Source: Bythopirellula goksoeyrii (lineage in GTDB: Bacteria; Planctomycetota; Planctomycetia; Pirellulales; Lacipirellulaceae). Taken from it: a stretch of 64,000 nt of DNA. The notes beneath the pieces were generated by a model that saw only the letters and a list, made by a program, of their open reading frames with translations, was not told where the DNA came from and ran no database searches. Every line of letters starts with the position of its first letter. Positions within the stretch are counted from its first letter, which is position 1. The translations under genes and the position numbers were made by a program. Below are positions 1 to 10,079 of the stretch, in pieces. The stretch lies in contig NZ_CP042913.1 in NCBI RefSeq assembly GCF_008065115.1, forward strand, positions 3,257,256 to 3,321,255, given 5' to 3'.

Positions 1-1155
1 CGTACCGGGCGGAAGTGAAACAGTGCCACCCGCAGGGACCTGCAGTGGCAAAGTGAGATGCTGCTGAACCGCCGTATTACCTGCCAGGATAAAAGATTCA
101 CTGGGGGCAAGTTCGATCCCTTGGATTATCGGCCTGACAAAGTATTCATTGTCGACGGACATGTTGGCTGAAGTATCGACGTAGTCAGTCGTTTGGATGA
201 GGGGTGCCGCGTTGAGTTTTACGGCAGAACCTCCATTGGTCGAGCGGTATAGATTAAAAGATACGTCCGTAGGATCGGTACCCAACATCCGCCAACCAAT
301 GTAGACCTCTGAGTTCGCGCGTCTGAGAGCAACAACCCCTCGGTTTAAGTATTCGACTTGGCGAGGGGCAAACAGTTCTGGAGCAGGATTGGGTTCAGGG
401 CCTTCATTCGCATGGGTAGCGACCGTGACAGCAGAAAGTGCCTCGTCGTAAATGCGGATTTCGTCAATTGTTCCCGTAAAACCGTCGTCGTTGTTGTAAA
501 GAGAGCGTCCAAAGTATGCCAAGTCCTTGGTGATTGAGCTGATATCGGTGCCTTCAAGCGAGGCTGTATCGACTTGGTTTCCATCGAGATACAATCGCAA
601 CAGGTCGTTGTTAGTATCGATAACTGCTGAGACTAGGTGTGGCTGTCCATCGTCGGTTGTGGCGCCGCTAGTAACTCGCTCGTTGGAAATTCCGCCAGGG
701 CTGAGTACCAAGCGGGAGTCATTGTTGCTTGTCTGAGGTGAATAGAAGAAATAGCTATCTCCGTTTCCACCGGACTGATTGCCGAAATCAAATAATCTCG
801 TCCAATTTGGCGCTGCGGTGGTGGTAAACCAGACCTCAACCGTCAATGGTCCGCTGTTCGGCAACGCACCAGGCGGCAAGTCCAAGTACTGCACAGAGCC
901 AGATTCCCCACTGTCAACTCCTATGTTGGATAGGATTGCCTTTCCGAGCACGATTTTGGCACCGTTGATCAAATCTAAATCAGCCGAGCCGACTTGGTCT
1001 GTCCCTGTTCCGTCGTTGAAAGTGTACCAATGGGTGAGGCTTAGTAGTTGACGCGATTCGAGTGACTCAAAATGGAGTTGCTTTACGAGGCAATTGCTTC
1101 GTTTAGTCGATCGAATACTCCAGGAATCTTTTCTGGTGAATAAACTATTTCCCAT
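1..1155 (-). CDS. LamG-PL11 rhamnogalacturonan lyase, N-terminal part (cut by window edge)
   Basis: Partial gene whose 3' end lies beyond base 1. The reverse-strand reading frame is open throughout. From the chosen ATG at 1155 it first gives a short basic stretch and then the motif FESLESRQLLS, the N-terminal export signature common in planctomycete extracellular proteins. A LamG/concanavalin A-like domain follows (about residues 40-230, with VEVWFTTT, LYLDGNQV and GTIDEIRIYDEAL). The N-terminal beta-sandwich of PL11 rhamnogalacturonan lyases comes next (RQVEYLNRGVVAL, VYIGWRMLGTDP, FNLYR). The catalytic beta-propeller is off the window. PL11 enzymes cleave the galacturonate-rhamnose backbone of rhamnogalacturonan I by beta-elimination; secretion is inferred from the motif. 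The frame stays open upstream of 1155, so the exact start is uncertain, but the family call is firm. It sits beside other pectin genes. Confidence 0.8.
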   Translation of the reverse strand, partial: MGNSLFTRKDSWSIRSTKRSNCLVKQLHFESLESRQLLSLTHWYTFNDGTGTDQVGSADLDLINGAKIVLGKAILSNIGVDSGESGSVQYLDLPPGALPNSGPLTVEVWFTTTAAPNWTRLFDFGNQSGGNGDSYFFYSPQTSNNDSRLVLSPGGISNERVTSGATTDDGQPHLVSAVIDTNNDLLRLYLDGNQVDTASLEGTDISSITKDLAYFGRSLYNNDDGFTGTIDEIRIYDEALSAVTVATHANEGPEPNPAPELFAPRQVEYLNRGVVALRRANSEVYIGWRMLGTDPTDVSFNLYRSTNGGSAVKLNAAPLIQTTDYVDTSANMSVDNEYFVRPIIQGIELAPSESFILAGNTAVQQHLTLPLQVPAGGTVSLPPGT

Positions 1156-1412
1156 CTCTTCTCTATTCTGCTTTCTCTTCTCGAGACCATTCCTATAACT
1201 TTTTCTGGAATAATCCCAGAATGGAATTGAGGATTTAATCTTAGATAGTACATCTGATGCAACATGCAGATGTTGGGTGAGCGTTTTTGTCTTTTCAGGA
1301 GAACAGAACCCAACTGGAAGAGACTGCTCTGAAACTAGTATAGTAAGGGCTGGCAAATATAACCAACATTTAAACCAACGATTGCAACTTGCCACGATTT
1401 CCTGGAGCCTTC

Positions 1413-2717
1413 TCATTGCTCGACGGCGAAGTCCGTACCGTTGACAACGACATTGTTTAAATCGAGTGATTCGATCTGATCAATTTTGAAGTTGGCACGT
1501 TCTGCTGAGATGTCGAAGTTTTCAAGCTTGATGTCGGAGATTCTATCTCCTTTATTTCCGCGCAACTCACCAAGCGAACGAACGCTTCCGGTCAGATTTC
1601 GAATGACGATGTTTTTGACAAGTGATTGGGGAGGAGCATGTCCTTTGAGATCGAAGAACTGAGTCCACGGCTTCACATCAAATACTGCTTGCGCGTTGTT
1701 CGCTTTGATATTCTCGAACAACATGTTCTCGTATAGCTGAGGCGTATCGGGTCGCAATTTCAAGCGAATGATCGGCACTCCGGGCCCAACTTCGCAATTT
1801 CGCACTACGATGTTTCTAACAACCGTGGCTTCGCTGCCGCATGTTAACATTCCGTGTCCGCTCTCAAATAGGCAGTTCTCTATGAGAATATCCTCAACCG
1901 GGGGGCTTGTTTCATCTTCCATGGCCAAAGGGCCTTTGGATCCTTTCAGCGCTATGCAGTCATCGCCATTAGAAATTGAACAATCACGAATGGTAACGTT
2001 CTGGCAGCTATCAATATCGATGCCGTCGGAACTCGGTGCGCGATCTACCGAGATTTCGTCCCAAGGCTGACTCTGACCAGTGATCTTTGGAGGATCGCCA
2101 TGTGGGGCTGTAATCGTGATGCCATCGACTATCACATCCCGACAACTGTAGAGGTGAAGGTTCCAGAATCCGGAGTCCTTTAAGCGAACACCCTGAATTA
2201 GAATATCTGAGCAATTCTCAAAAAACATCAGACGGGGGCGCTCTACCTCCAAATTAGTACATTTTGGATTCTCAGCCCGCCGCTTCCAAAATGCCACCCA
2301 GAACGGTTTGCCATTACCATCAAGAGTACCACTACCGGTGATCTTAACCCCTGAAAGATCCTTGGCATTGAGCAATGCAGAGGTCCAAGGCTCGAAGTGG
2401 CCCTCGATTCGAGTTCGCATCTTGGGATAGTCCTCCAATGATATCGAACCGAGCAGGACAGCGCCCTCTTCCAGATGCAATTCAACCTTCGGTTTAAGAA
2501 ATAATGAGCCTGTCTTGAAGATTCCAGCAGGAACACGAACAATTCCGCCGCCTGCTGAAGAGACTTGGTCAATCGCTGATTGAATCGCGACGGTGCAAAG
2601 CGACTCGCCGCCGGCTACGGCTCCGCAAGCGTCGATGGAAAGATCTTTACCCGACGTAGTATTCGACAACGACACTGTCGAAATAAGGATTATGACTTTT
2701 GCAACAAAACGTAACAT
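1413..2717 (-). CDS. GH28 polygalacturonase-type glycoside hydrolase
   Basis: Secreted 434-residue enzyme expected to hydrolyse galacturonan or rhamnogalacturonan backbones. A signal peptide (about residues 1-23) precedes a right-handed parallel beta-helix. The GH28 catalytic signatures appear in order: SSDGIDID near 230 (the NTD motif variant), NGDDC near 250 (the Asp pair), SGHG near 285, and IRLKLR near 315 (the RIK motif variant). The N-terminal AIQSAID...VRVPAGIF...LHLEEGAVLLGS block is typical of bacterial exo-acting and rhamnogalacturonan-type GH28 proteins. The gene is divergent from the CE12-PL1-GH106 operon, with about 240 bp between them, and lies downstream of the PL11 gene on the same strand. 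I cannot tell exo- from endo-action or homogalacturonan from RG-I specificity by motifs alone. Confidence 0.9.
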   Translation of the reverse strand: MLRFVAKVIILISTVSLSNTTSGKDLSIDACGAVAGGESLCTVAIQSAIDQVSSAGGGIVRVPAGIFKTGSLFLKPKVELHLEEGAVLLGSISLEDYPKMRTRIEGHFEPWTSALLNAKDLSGVKITGSGTLDGNGKPFWVAFWKRRAENPKCTNLEVERPRLMFFENCSDILIQGVRLKDSGFWNLHLYSCRDVIVDGITITAPHGDPPKITGQSQPWDEISVDRAPSSDGIDIDSCQNVTIRDCSISNGDDCIALKGSKGPLAMEDETSPPVEDILIENCLFESGHGMLTCGSEATVVRNIVVRNCEVGPGVPIIRLKLRPDTPQLYENMLFENIKANNAQAVFDVKPWTQFFDLKGHAPPQSLVKNIVIRNLTGSVRSLGELRGNKGDRISDIKLENFDISAERANFKIDQIESLDLNNVVVNGTDFAVEQ

Positions 2718-2959
2718 CGGTCAGATTTTCCCGGTATAGAGTTTGGCCAAGTTCCTTTTCTTACTCTCAAGTAATGTATCGCTATCAACCCCAAATCATT
2801 CAATGCATTTCGCAAAGTTGGAGGACTTTTGCAAAGAGAGCGTCTATGGATGGCTAGTCCTGTTTATTGCCTGTTTCACGGAGTCATGGCTAAGATAGAA
2901 GGAGTCCTCAGTCGGAGGGCTTTTCTCACACGGTCCTCCAGATACGAAGGTTCAACTCC

Positions 2960-4042
2960 ATGGGATTCCCGTCCCGCGCCTTGATTGCCATCTGGACCGT
3001 AGTCTTGGCACTCGATCATGCGCGACTTCTCAAAGCGGAGGACCCAGCTCGCGTGCGGCTGGTATTGATCGGAGATTCTACGGTCAAGAACGGCAGCGGT
3101 AAGGGCGAAGGAGGCCTTTGGGGCTGGGGCCAAGTATTAGCCGATCATTTTGACCTAGATCGGATTGAGATTGAAAACCGGGCATTGGGAGGTCGCAGTA
3201 GTCGAACCTATCTGACCGAAGGACTTTGGGAAAAGTCACTTGAACGATTGCGACCAGGTGATTTCGTTCTCATGCAGTTTGGTCACAACGACGGGGGTGA
3301 CAAATTCAAGGGAAACCGACCCCGCGCCTCGATCAAGGGAAATGGCGAGGAAACCGTTAATGGAGTGGTCGAAATCTCCGGCAAGGAAGAAGCTGTTCAC
3401 AGCTATGGTTGGTATTTGAGGAAATACATCTCTGATGCGAAAGCGAAAGGTGCCACACCAGTTGTCCTCTCATTGGTGCCACGCGATCGGTGGGAAGCAG
3501 GGCGAGTGATCCGTTCCAATCGCGATTACGGAAAATGGGCGTCTGAGGCCGCCGAGCAGGAAGATGCTCTCTTCATAGATCTCAACGAGATCGTTTCCCT
3601 TCGTTACGAAGAAATTGGAGAAAAAAAAGTCGGGCAGGAACTGTTTACCCAGGAAGATTGGACCCACACTACGCGAGATGGTGCCGAGGTGAATGCGGCT
3701 TGTGTGGTCGAAGGAATTAAGAGTCTCCAAGACTGTTCATTGAAACAATACCTCTTGCCATCTCGAACTCCAGCAAAGGTTGAGCAAACGAGTTGGAAAT
3801 TTGAGTGTGGCTCTGGGATGATAGCTGCCGGCTATGATCAAGTATTGCCCTTAACAATGTATTCGCAAGAACTCGGCTTTGGCTGGGGTTCTGGCGCAAG
3901 TGTTCCGTGCGCTGAACAAGAATCTTCTAACTCAGTAACTCAGGATGTGTACTTGAGCGATGCTCATTCGATAAATTTAACTGCGATGAGTCGGCGGTCA
4001 TACCCTGTTAGTTTTTCCTCTTCCGTAATTTACTTTCCATGA
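2960..4042 (+). CDS. CE12 SGNH rhamnogalacturonan acetylesterase with truncated C-terminal domain
   Basis: Secreted 360-residue SGNH hydrolase that removes acetyl groups from rhamnogalacturonan. The SGNH blocks are visible: GDST at 38-41 (nucleophile Ser), the Gly block GGRSS, GHND near 108, and DWTHTTRDGAE near 232 carrying the Asp-x-x-His pair. This is the CE12 pattern. After the catalytic domain (about residue 280) a second segment begins with FECGSGMIAAGYDQV and Y-x-x-E-L-G-F-G-W. It resembles the beta-sandwich domain usually found N-terminal to bacterial pectin acetylesterases, but it stops after about 80 residues, roughly halfway through. The stop codon overlaps the ATG of the next gene (ATGA at 4039), which makes this the first gene of an operon. 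The domain truncation suggests a past deletion or a domain fusion. Confidence 0.88.
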   Translation: MGFPSRALIAIWTVVLALDHARLLKAEDPARVRLVLIGDSTVKNGSGKGEGGLWGWGQVLADHFDLDRIEIENRALGGRSSRTYLTEGLWEKSLERLRPGDFVLMQFGHNDGGDKFKGNRPRASIKGNGEETVNGVVEISGKEEAVHSYGWYLRKYISDAKAKGATPVVLSLVPRDRWEAGRVIRSNRDYGKWASEAAEQEDALFIDLNEIVSLRYEEIGEKKVGQELFTQEDWTHTTRDGAEVNAACVVEGIKSLQDCSLKQYLLPSRTPAKVEQTSWKFECGSGMIAAGYDQVLPLTMYSQELGFGWGSGASVPCAEQESSNSVTQDVYLSDAHSINLTAMSRRSYPVSFSSSVIYFP

Positions 4043-7000
4043 AAGATTTTTCCACAATGTCCCGTGCGGTCTTACTGAATTCATGTTATTCCTTGGTCAT
4101 GTTGCAGATTTTGTCCGGAGTGTTGGGCAACTCTGTGAGTGCTCAACTTTTGGCGTTTCCTGAAGCAGAAGGATTTGGGCGATATGCCTCGGGTGCCCGC
4201 ACCAATCTCGCAGCGGCCAGCGTCTATCATGTCACCAATCTCAATGATTCCGGTCCTGGCTCTTTTCGCGATGCAGTGAGTCAGTCGAATCGCTTCGTCG
4301 TCTTTGATGTGGGTGGGATCCTCCAGCCGAACAGCCCTCTGACGTTTGCTAGTAATATTACGATCGCTGGTCAAACCGCGCCCGGAGGATTCGCCGTGTA
4401 CGGCAACCGGGCCGCTTTTCATGGTGCCAACAATTTGGTCAGCCGCCATTGGGCAGTTCGTCTCGGCACGAGCCAAGGCCGAGCCGATGCTGCTTCAATC
4501 GTCCGCGGTACAAACATGATGTTTGATCACATGTCGATTACCTGGGGTGTGGACGGCACTTTCGACATCAATCCCGATTCCGGTCAGATTATCGACAACC
4601 TTACGATTCAGAACTCGATCGTTGGCCAAGGTCTCGACGTCGTCGGCCATAGCACTGGTGGCCTGATGCAGCCCGGCGATGGGAGACGTTTCAGCATCAT
4701 CAAGAGCCTGTTCATAGACAACGTCACCCGCAATCCCAAGGTCCGTGGTGAGAACGAGTTTATCAACAATGTCGTCTACGGCTGGGAATCGGCCGGCTAT
4801 ATCATGGGCGACACTTCCGGCACGTCCCACGCTAATGTCATGGGCAACTATTTCATTGAAGGTCCAATTGATGGTAGCGCCCCGTTCAATAGCGGCACGC
4901 CCACGTTCCACATCTACGCCAACGATAACTGGGTCGATCCAGACCGCGATGGAATACTCGACGGTACACTCATTACAAGCTATCCAGGCGCGGACGTTGT
5001 CGCCACTCCTCATGCCTTCCCTACCACTGCTTCGATGACCGCTCAGCAGGCCGTGGCCCATGTAATGGATAATGCAGGGGTCTCGATCATCCGCGATGCC
5101 GTCGATACTCGACTGATGCAGGAGGTTGGCAGTTACGGCACACTCGGCGGTGTTATCATTCGGGATTCCGATCCCGATCAGTTCCCCGGCTATGGTACCA
5201 ATCCCAGCTATTTGAACCCGCGTGCTCGCCTTGCCGACGCCGACAACGACGGCATCGCCGACAATTGGGAATCCGCCCATGGACTTAGCCCCGCTAATTT
5301 TGCGGACTGGAAAGGGCTCAGTTCATCAGGATATACGCAACTCGAAGAGTATCTCAACGAACTCGGGGGGGATGGAACCACAGTCACTTCTACTGGCGGT
5401 ACCTGGACGACTCCTGCCACTTGGACGGGTGGTGTGCCAACGCTTGCCGACGATGCGCTTGCAACTGGCAACCTCAGTGTCGCATCGGGTCATGCCTTCG
5501 CGCGGCGTTTGAATCTGGGAGGGGCGCTCAATGTGAGCGGTGGAACCGTTGATGTCTTCGACACGGCTATCGCCAACTCCATAACGATCACCGGTGGTAC
5601 CGTTACGGCTGGTCGAACATTGATCGCTTCGACTGGTCAATCCGGCGCACTTACGGTGCAAGCCGGTGCCACGCTCCAGACAGGCACGATCGCCAGTGCC
5701 GGTGGATCTGCCGCGCTTCTTCTAGACGGCGGACTTCTCCGCACTACGGGCGCACCAGCGGTCCAGGTCCCCACGCTACTAGGTGCAGCCGGCGGTACGA
5801 TCGACACAGCTGGATACTCCGGCGTCGTATCTGGTGCGATTACTGGATCAGGTGCTTTCACCAAACAGGGAGCAGGAGACCTTAGACTTACTGGATTGAA
5901 TTCTTTCGCAGGCCCAACCGTGGTTGCAGGAGGATCTCTCTCTGCCAGTGCATCGAGTGCATTGTCGAGTTCCCCTTCCCTCGAACTGCATGAAGGAACT
6001 ACCTTGAATGTCAATGACATACCAGGTGGCTACACCACCGGTAATGGGCAAACTATCAGCGGCGCTGGACAAATCACTGGTAGTCTCATTACGACCTCCG
6101 GGTCAGTTCTCAGACCCCAGGGAGGTGAGTTCTTTGTCACTGCCCACATGCTCGGTATCCAAGCGGAAAGCATGTTGCGAGGGAGTGATTGGGCTGTGTT
6201 TAACAACGCCAGCCACGGCACAGGCAACGGGGGATCGTACAACGGCGCTGATCTCGACGTTGGAGGAATTGTGATGGTTGCCAATGAAAGTTTGGCTGCC
6301 CCAATTGCTAGTGGATTGGCTACGACAATAGTCGACTTACCCGTCGGGGGCACTTGGTATCTGTTTGCTAAGGTTGCTGAGCCCACCGTTTCCGGTGTGA
6401 CGGGCGACACGGCCACACATCCTGGCGGCAACAACAGCTTCTATGTTTCCAATAATTCTGGCGCGCTGCAAACAACCCCTTCCAACTTTAATCCCGTCCA
6501 AAGCCCCGACAATAGTGGCGACGACTCGCGATGGGTTGTGGTATCGCCAACACTTTCACCGCTTAGCGGCGTAGCCGGTTCCCTTCTCGATTATGGAATC
6601 GACTACAATCTTTCGGCTGGAACCCAGACCTTTGCTATCGGGGCTCGCGAGATTGGCACCGTGTTAGATGCCTTCGTACTGTCAACGACGAATCTCACTG
6701 CAGCGCAACTCGATTCGGCTGTTGCGGGCACGACATTCCTAGGAACCAGTACAGGCATGACGATTTCTGGCAACTACATTCAGCAAGCCAATTCTTTCCT
6801 CGAAATGCAACTCAGCAGTAGTGAACAAAACACTTTGCTAGTCAGTTCTACAGCCACTTTGGCCGGAAATCTATCGGTCGAATTGATGAATGGTTTTATC
6901 CCCCAAGCAAGCGACAACTTTACAATTCTTTCGGCTGGAAATCTCATCAATACTTTTGCGGGCCTACCTGATGGTTCACGTATCAACACTGTGAATGGAA

Positions 7001-7314
7001 TTGGGTCGTTTGCGATCGATTATGATTATCTCAATGATCAAGTAGTGCTTTCGGACTTCATGGCTGGAATCGCAGGCGACTTCGATAGCGATGGCGACGT
7101 CGATGGCCGCGACTTTCTTATCTGGCAGCGTAATCCTTCGGTAGGCAACCTCGCCGATTGGCAAAGTAACTATGGTGCGCCGGGATCGGCTTTGGCTGCC
7201 AGCACATCGGTAGTCCCTGAGCCAAGTTCCCTCGTGCTTCTGATTTGCACATTGTTAGCCACAGTCCGAGGCCGAGCTACCAGACTAAAATTGGTGTTCC
7301 AATATCTCTTCTAA
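4039..7314 (+). CDS. PL1-type pectate lyase with autotransporter-like repeats, dockerin and PEP-CTERM
   Basis: Large secreted polysaccharide lyase of 1,091 residues. A signal peptide (ending near VSAQLL, residue 37) precedes a PL1-like beta-helix lyase domain with FPEAEGFGRYA, VYHVTNLNDSGPGSFRDAV, IAGQTAPGG and MMFDHMSITWG, all typical of bacterial pectate lyases. Near residue 400 is a thrombospondin-3-like Ca segment (DADNDGIADNWE), then Gly/Thr-rich autotransporter-type strand repeats (about 450-700) and further beta-rich sequence. A dockerin-like segment (FDSDGDVDGRDFLIWQR) follows at about 1013-1050. The PEP-CTERM signal begins with PEPSS near 1059, then a hydrophobic stretch and an Arg-containing tail. 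The start overlaps the CE12 stop by 4 nt; an alternative ATG lies 18 nt downstream. It probably acts on polygalacturonate outside the cell or at its surface. Confidence 0.88.
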   Translation: MKDFSTMSRAVLLNSCYSLVMLQILSGVLGNSVSAQLLAFPEAEGFGRYASGARTNLAAASVYHVTNLNDSGPGSFRDAVSQSNRFVVFDVGGILQPNSPLTFASNITIAGQTAPGGFAVYGNRAAFHGANNLVSRHWAVRLGTSQGRADAASIVRGTNMMFDHMSITWGVDGTFDINPDSGQIIDNLTIQNSIVGQGLDVVGHSTGGLMQPGDGRRFSIIKSLFIDNVTRNPKVRGENEFINNVVYGWESAGYIMGDTSGTSHANVMGNYFIEGPIDGSAPFNSGTPTFHIYANDNWVDPDRDGILDGTLITSYPGADVVATPHAFPTTASMTAQQAVAHVMDNAGVSIIRDAVDTRLMQEVGSYGTLGGVIIRDSDPDQFPGYGTNPSYLNPRARLADADNDGIADNWESAHGLSPANFADWKGLSSSGYTQLEEYLNELGGDGTTVTSTGGTWTTPATWTGGVPTLADDALATGNLSVASGHAFARRLNLGGALNVSGGTVDVFDTAIANSITITGGTVTAGRTLIASTGQSGALTVQAGATLQTGTIASAGGSAALLLDGGLLRTTGAPAVQVPTLLGAAGGTIDTAGYSGVVSGAITGSGAFTKQGAGDLRLTGLNSFAGPTVVAGGSLSASASSALSSSPSLELHEGTTLNVNDIPGGYTTGNGQTISGAGQITGSLITTSGSVLRPQGGEFFVTAHMLGIQAESMLRGSDWAVFNNASHGTGNGGSYNGADLDVGGIVMVANESLAAPIASGLATTIVDLPVGGTWYLFAKVAEPTVSGVTGDTATHPGGNNSFYVSNNSGALQTTPSNFNPVQSPDNSGDDSRWVVVSPTLSPLSGVAGSLLDYGIDYNLSAGTQTFAIGAREIGTVLDAFVLSTTNLTAAQLDSAVAGTTFLGTSTGMTISGNYIQQANSFLEMQLSSSEQNTLLVSSTATLAGNLSVELMNGFIPQASDNFTILSAGNLINTFAGLPDGSRINTVNGIGSFAIDYDYLNDQVVLSDFMAGIAGDFDSDGDVDGRDFLIWQRNPSVGNLADWQSNYGAPGSALAASTSVVPEPSSLVLLICTLLATVRGRATRLKLVFQYLF

Positions 7315-7331
7315 CCAAAGGAAGCATTCAG

Positions 7332-10079
7332 TTGGTGCAAACAATAATATCCGTCCATGGAGCAGGTTGGATCAAGCTTGCTTTTCTACTGATTGCGACA
7401 ATCCCCGGAGCCTTGCCGCTTGTCGCTGCAGAAACAGAACTCTCAACGCCAATTGCTGATAAAGTAAGCTGGCCGACGGCTACACAAACTTCACGACCCT
7501 GGACTCGATGGTGGTGGCACGGGTCCGCTGTTGATGACAATAACCTCTCCCGACTTCTCGAAGAATATCAGAAGGTTGGGTTGGGAGGAGTGGAAATCAC
7601 TTGCATTTATGGGGTGAAGGGCAACGAGGAGCGGAACCGTGAGTACCGCTCAGACGAATGGGTCGATGCCGTTCAGCATACGTTAAGCGAGGCGAAACGG
7701 CTTGGTATGGGGGTTGATTTACCAGCAGGGTCCGGCTGGCGAATGGGAGGGCCAGGTGTAACCCAAGAAGATGCCAACAATCGACTTGAACTCGACAAGA
7801 CGAAAGTCGCCGGAGGGAAGACATTTCATCGAGCGTTCGACAGATCTACTTTACAAAAGGCGATCGCCCAGAATGCCGAAGGCAGACAAATCGATATCAC
7901 TAATCGAGGGTCGACAAATGAAATCCAATGGGAAGCGCCAGAGGGTGATTGGACGGTATACACGCTTGCATACCGGTGGGCGGGAGATCGCGTGAAACGA
8001 CCAGGGCCGGGGGGTGAGGGACTGAATATCAATCCTTATTCCAAGAAATCGGTCAGCAATTTCCTTGAGCAATTTGGCAAGACGCTAGATCGACTGCCAG
8101 GAGTTCGTGCGCAATTCCACGACTCGTTCGAATACGAAGGCGATTGGCAGCCCAACTTTCTCCAGGAATTTGCCGATCGACGTGGCTATCGGCTCGAACA
8201 GTTTCTCCCGGCTTTAGCTGGCGATGGACAGTCCGACACGGTCGCGCGAGTGAAATGCGACTATCGTGAGACGCTTTCCGACATGGTCCTCGAAAACTTA
8301 GTTGTGCCGTGGGTTAATTGGGCCCACGAACACGGCCAACTGTCCCGCAACCAGTCTCACGGATCTCCAGCAAATTGGCTCGATCTGTATGCGGCTTGCG
8401 ACATTCCCGAAACTGAGAGCTTTGGTCGTTTGCACGGGGATGACGCTGATCAGTTGGTGCTCAAATTTGCCTCTTCGGCTGCAAACGTAGCGGGACATCC
8501 GCTCGTTTCGGCGGAGTCGGCAACGTGGCTCAACGAACACTTTCAAACGACGCTAGCCCAAGTGAAGCAAATCATCGATCGGCAAATCTTGGCGGGCGTC
8601 AATCACATCTTCTACCATGGCACTGCCTATTCCCCAGAGGATGCAGAATGGCCTGGCTGGTTGTTTTACGCCTCGACGCAGCTCAATCCCCAAAACCCAA
8701 TTTGGAGAGATTTCTCGACACTCAATACTTACGTGACTCGTTGCCAATCAGTGTTGCAGAACAGCAAACCAAGCAATGATGTCTTGCTCTATTGGCCCAT
8801 TCACGATGCTTGGCAAAATACGAAGGGCTTGCGGATGGAAATCCGAGTTCACAATGGAGGTGACTGGTTTTACGGTCGGCCTCTCGGAGATGCAGCTAAG
8901 ATACTGCACGAGAATGGCTTCGCATTCGACTATGTCTCTGATCGCGGACTGGCTACGAGCAGACCAGACGGGGCCGGGCAACTACAGACGCGAGGTGGCA
9001 ACTATGACGTAGTCGTCGTTCCCCAAACCCATTTCATGCCGTTGGCTACTTTGAAGAAGCTGGTTGATTTCATTGAGGCAGGTTCAAAAGTGGTTTTCTG
9101 GGGCGAGTTGCCCGACAGTCCCCCTGGGATGAAGGGAAAAATCAACAATAAAGAATGGAAAATTGCGATCCAAAGAGTTCGGGAGGCAATCGCCAAAGGT
9201 CAGAGTTTCGCAGGCGACGATCTGATCGAAACTCTCCAACAAGCGAAGGTGCGATCAGAATCAGATCTTACTCGACATGGCATCGACTTTTTGCGCAAGT
9301 CGTGGGAGCGAGATGTCATTTACTATCTTAAGAACAATAATGAAACGAGCATCGATGAGTGGGTATCGATTGGTAGCGATTTTAGCTCAGCCATTTTCAT
9401 GGATCCGCTTTCGGGGAAAATTGGTCTCGCAGAAACGCGTTCTGGCAATACAGGGTATTCTGCGGTGCATTTGCAGTTGGCCTCTGGACAGACTATCTTT
9501 GTTCGTGCTAGTGCCGAGCAAACATTTACCAACGAAACGTGGTCATATCAGAAGGCAAGTGGAGAGGCAGTCGAGCTTCACGGGCCCTGGCTAACGGAAT
9601 TCATCGCAGGGGGACCAGAGCTGCCGGAGCAATTTGAAACTCCTCACCCAATGGCTTGGACTGAGGTCTCGGACGACGCAGCCAAGAACTTTGCCGGTAC
9701 GGCAACGTACTCGACTGAACTCGACTGTCCTAACAGCAAAGGGAGGTCACTGCTCGACTTAGGAGTAGTGCACGGCAGTGCACGTGTGTTTGTCAACGAC
9801 AAATACATCGCCACGCTCTTAGCCCCACCGTATGTCTTGGAACTCAGCAATCTTCAAGACACAGGCAACCGACTTGAAATTGAAGTAACAGGAGTCGCTG
9901 CTAACCGAATACGCGACCTTGATCGGAGAGGTGTTGAGTGGCGGATCTTCGATGACATCAATCTAGTAAACATCGATTACAAGCCGTTTGACGCAACCAA
10001 CTGGCCCATAGTTCCTCAAGGGCTTGCCGGGCCGGTAACACTCACACCACTCATAACTACCAACGAGCCTACCAAGTGA
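7332..10079 (+). CDS. GH106 alpha-L-rhamnosidase
   Basis: About 915 residues, exported, expected to release terminal alpha-L-rhamnose from rhamnogalacturonan-derived oligosaccharides. The N-terminus after the signal peptide has the RPWTRWWWHGSAV block and GVEITCIYG, hallmarks of GH106. Further conserved segments are VDLPAGSGWRMGG, FHDSFEYEGDW and LLYWPIHDAW, and the C-terminal beta-sandwich ends with an RIRDLDRRGVEWRIF segment. An ATG at 7245 would overlap the lyase gene by 70 bp. I prefer the TTG at 7332 (or GTG at 7335) because AAAGGAAG at 7317-7324 is a well-placed ribosome binding site and the product then begins with a normal signal peptide. The start is therefore non-ATG and not certain. 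It is the third gene of the pectin operon. Confidence 0.88.
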   Translation: MVQTIISVHGAGWIKLAFLLIATIPGALPLVAAETELSTPIADKVSWPTATQTSRPWTRWWWHGSAVDDNNLSRLLEEYQKVGLGGVEITCIYGVKGNEERNREYRSDEWVDAVQHTLSEAKRLGMGVDLPAGSGWRMGGPGVTQEDANNRLELDKTKVAGGKTFHRAFDRSTLQKAIAQNAEGRQIDITNRGSTNEIQWEAPEGDWTVYTLAYRWAGDRVKRPGPGGEGLNINPYSKKSVSNFLEQFGKTLDRLPGVRAQFHDSFEYEGDWQPNFLQEFADRRGYRLEQFLPALAGDGQSDTVARVKCDYRETLSDMVLENLVVPWVNWAHEHGQLSRNQSHGSPANWLDLYAACDIPETESFGRLHGDDADQLVLKFASSAANVAGHPLVSAESATWLNEHFQTTLAQVKQIIDRQILAGVNHIFYHGTAYSPEDAEWPGWLFYASTQLNPQNPIWRDFSTLNTYVTRCQSVLQNSKPSNDVLLYWPIHDAWQNTKGLRMEIRVHNGGDWFYGRPLGDAAKILHENGFAFDYVSDRGLATSRPDGAGQLQTRGGNYDVVVVPQTHFMPLATLKKLVDFIEAGSKVVFWGELPDSPPGMKGKINNKEWKIAIQRVREAIAKGQSFAGDDLIETLQQAKVRSESDLTRHGIDFLRKSWERDVIYYLKNNNETSIDEWVSIGSDFSSAIFMDPLSGKIGLAETRSGNTGYSAVHLQLASGQTIFVRASAEQTFTNETWSYQKASGEAVELHGPWLTEFIAGGPELPEQFETPHPMAWTEVSDDAAKNFAGTATYSTELDCPNSKGRSLLDLGVVHGSARVFVNDKYIATLLAPPYVLELSNLQDTGNRLEIEVTGVAANRIRDLDRRGVEWRIFDDINLVNIDYKPFDATNWPIVPQGLAGPVTLTPLITTNEPTK

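Noticed and set aside
1083..1313. 76-residue minus-strand open frame upstream of the PL11 lyase
   Set aside because: Different register from the lyase frame, overlaps its start, no recognisable features.
4495..5280. 261-residue minus-strand open frame inside the pectate lyase gene
   Set aside because: Antisense shadow of a long gene with clear domains; no ribosome binding site or family features.
5380..6100. Repetitive Gly/Thr-rich DNA in the pectate lyase gene, considered as tandem repeats
   Set aside because: It encodes degenerate autotransporter-type protein repeats; no DNA-level tandem unit is conserved.
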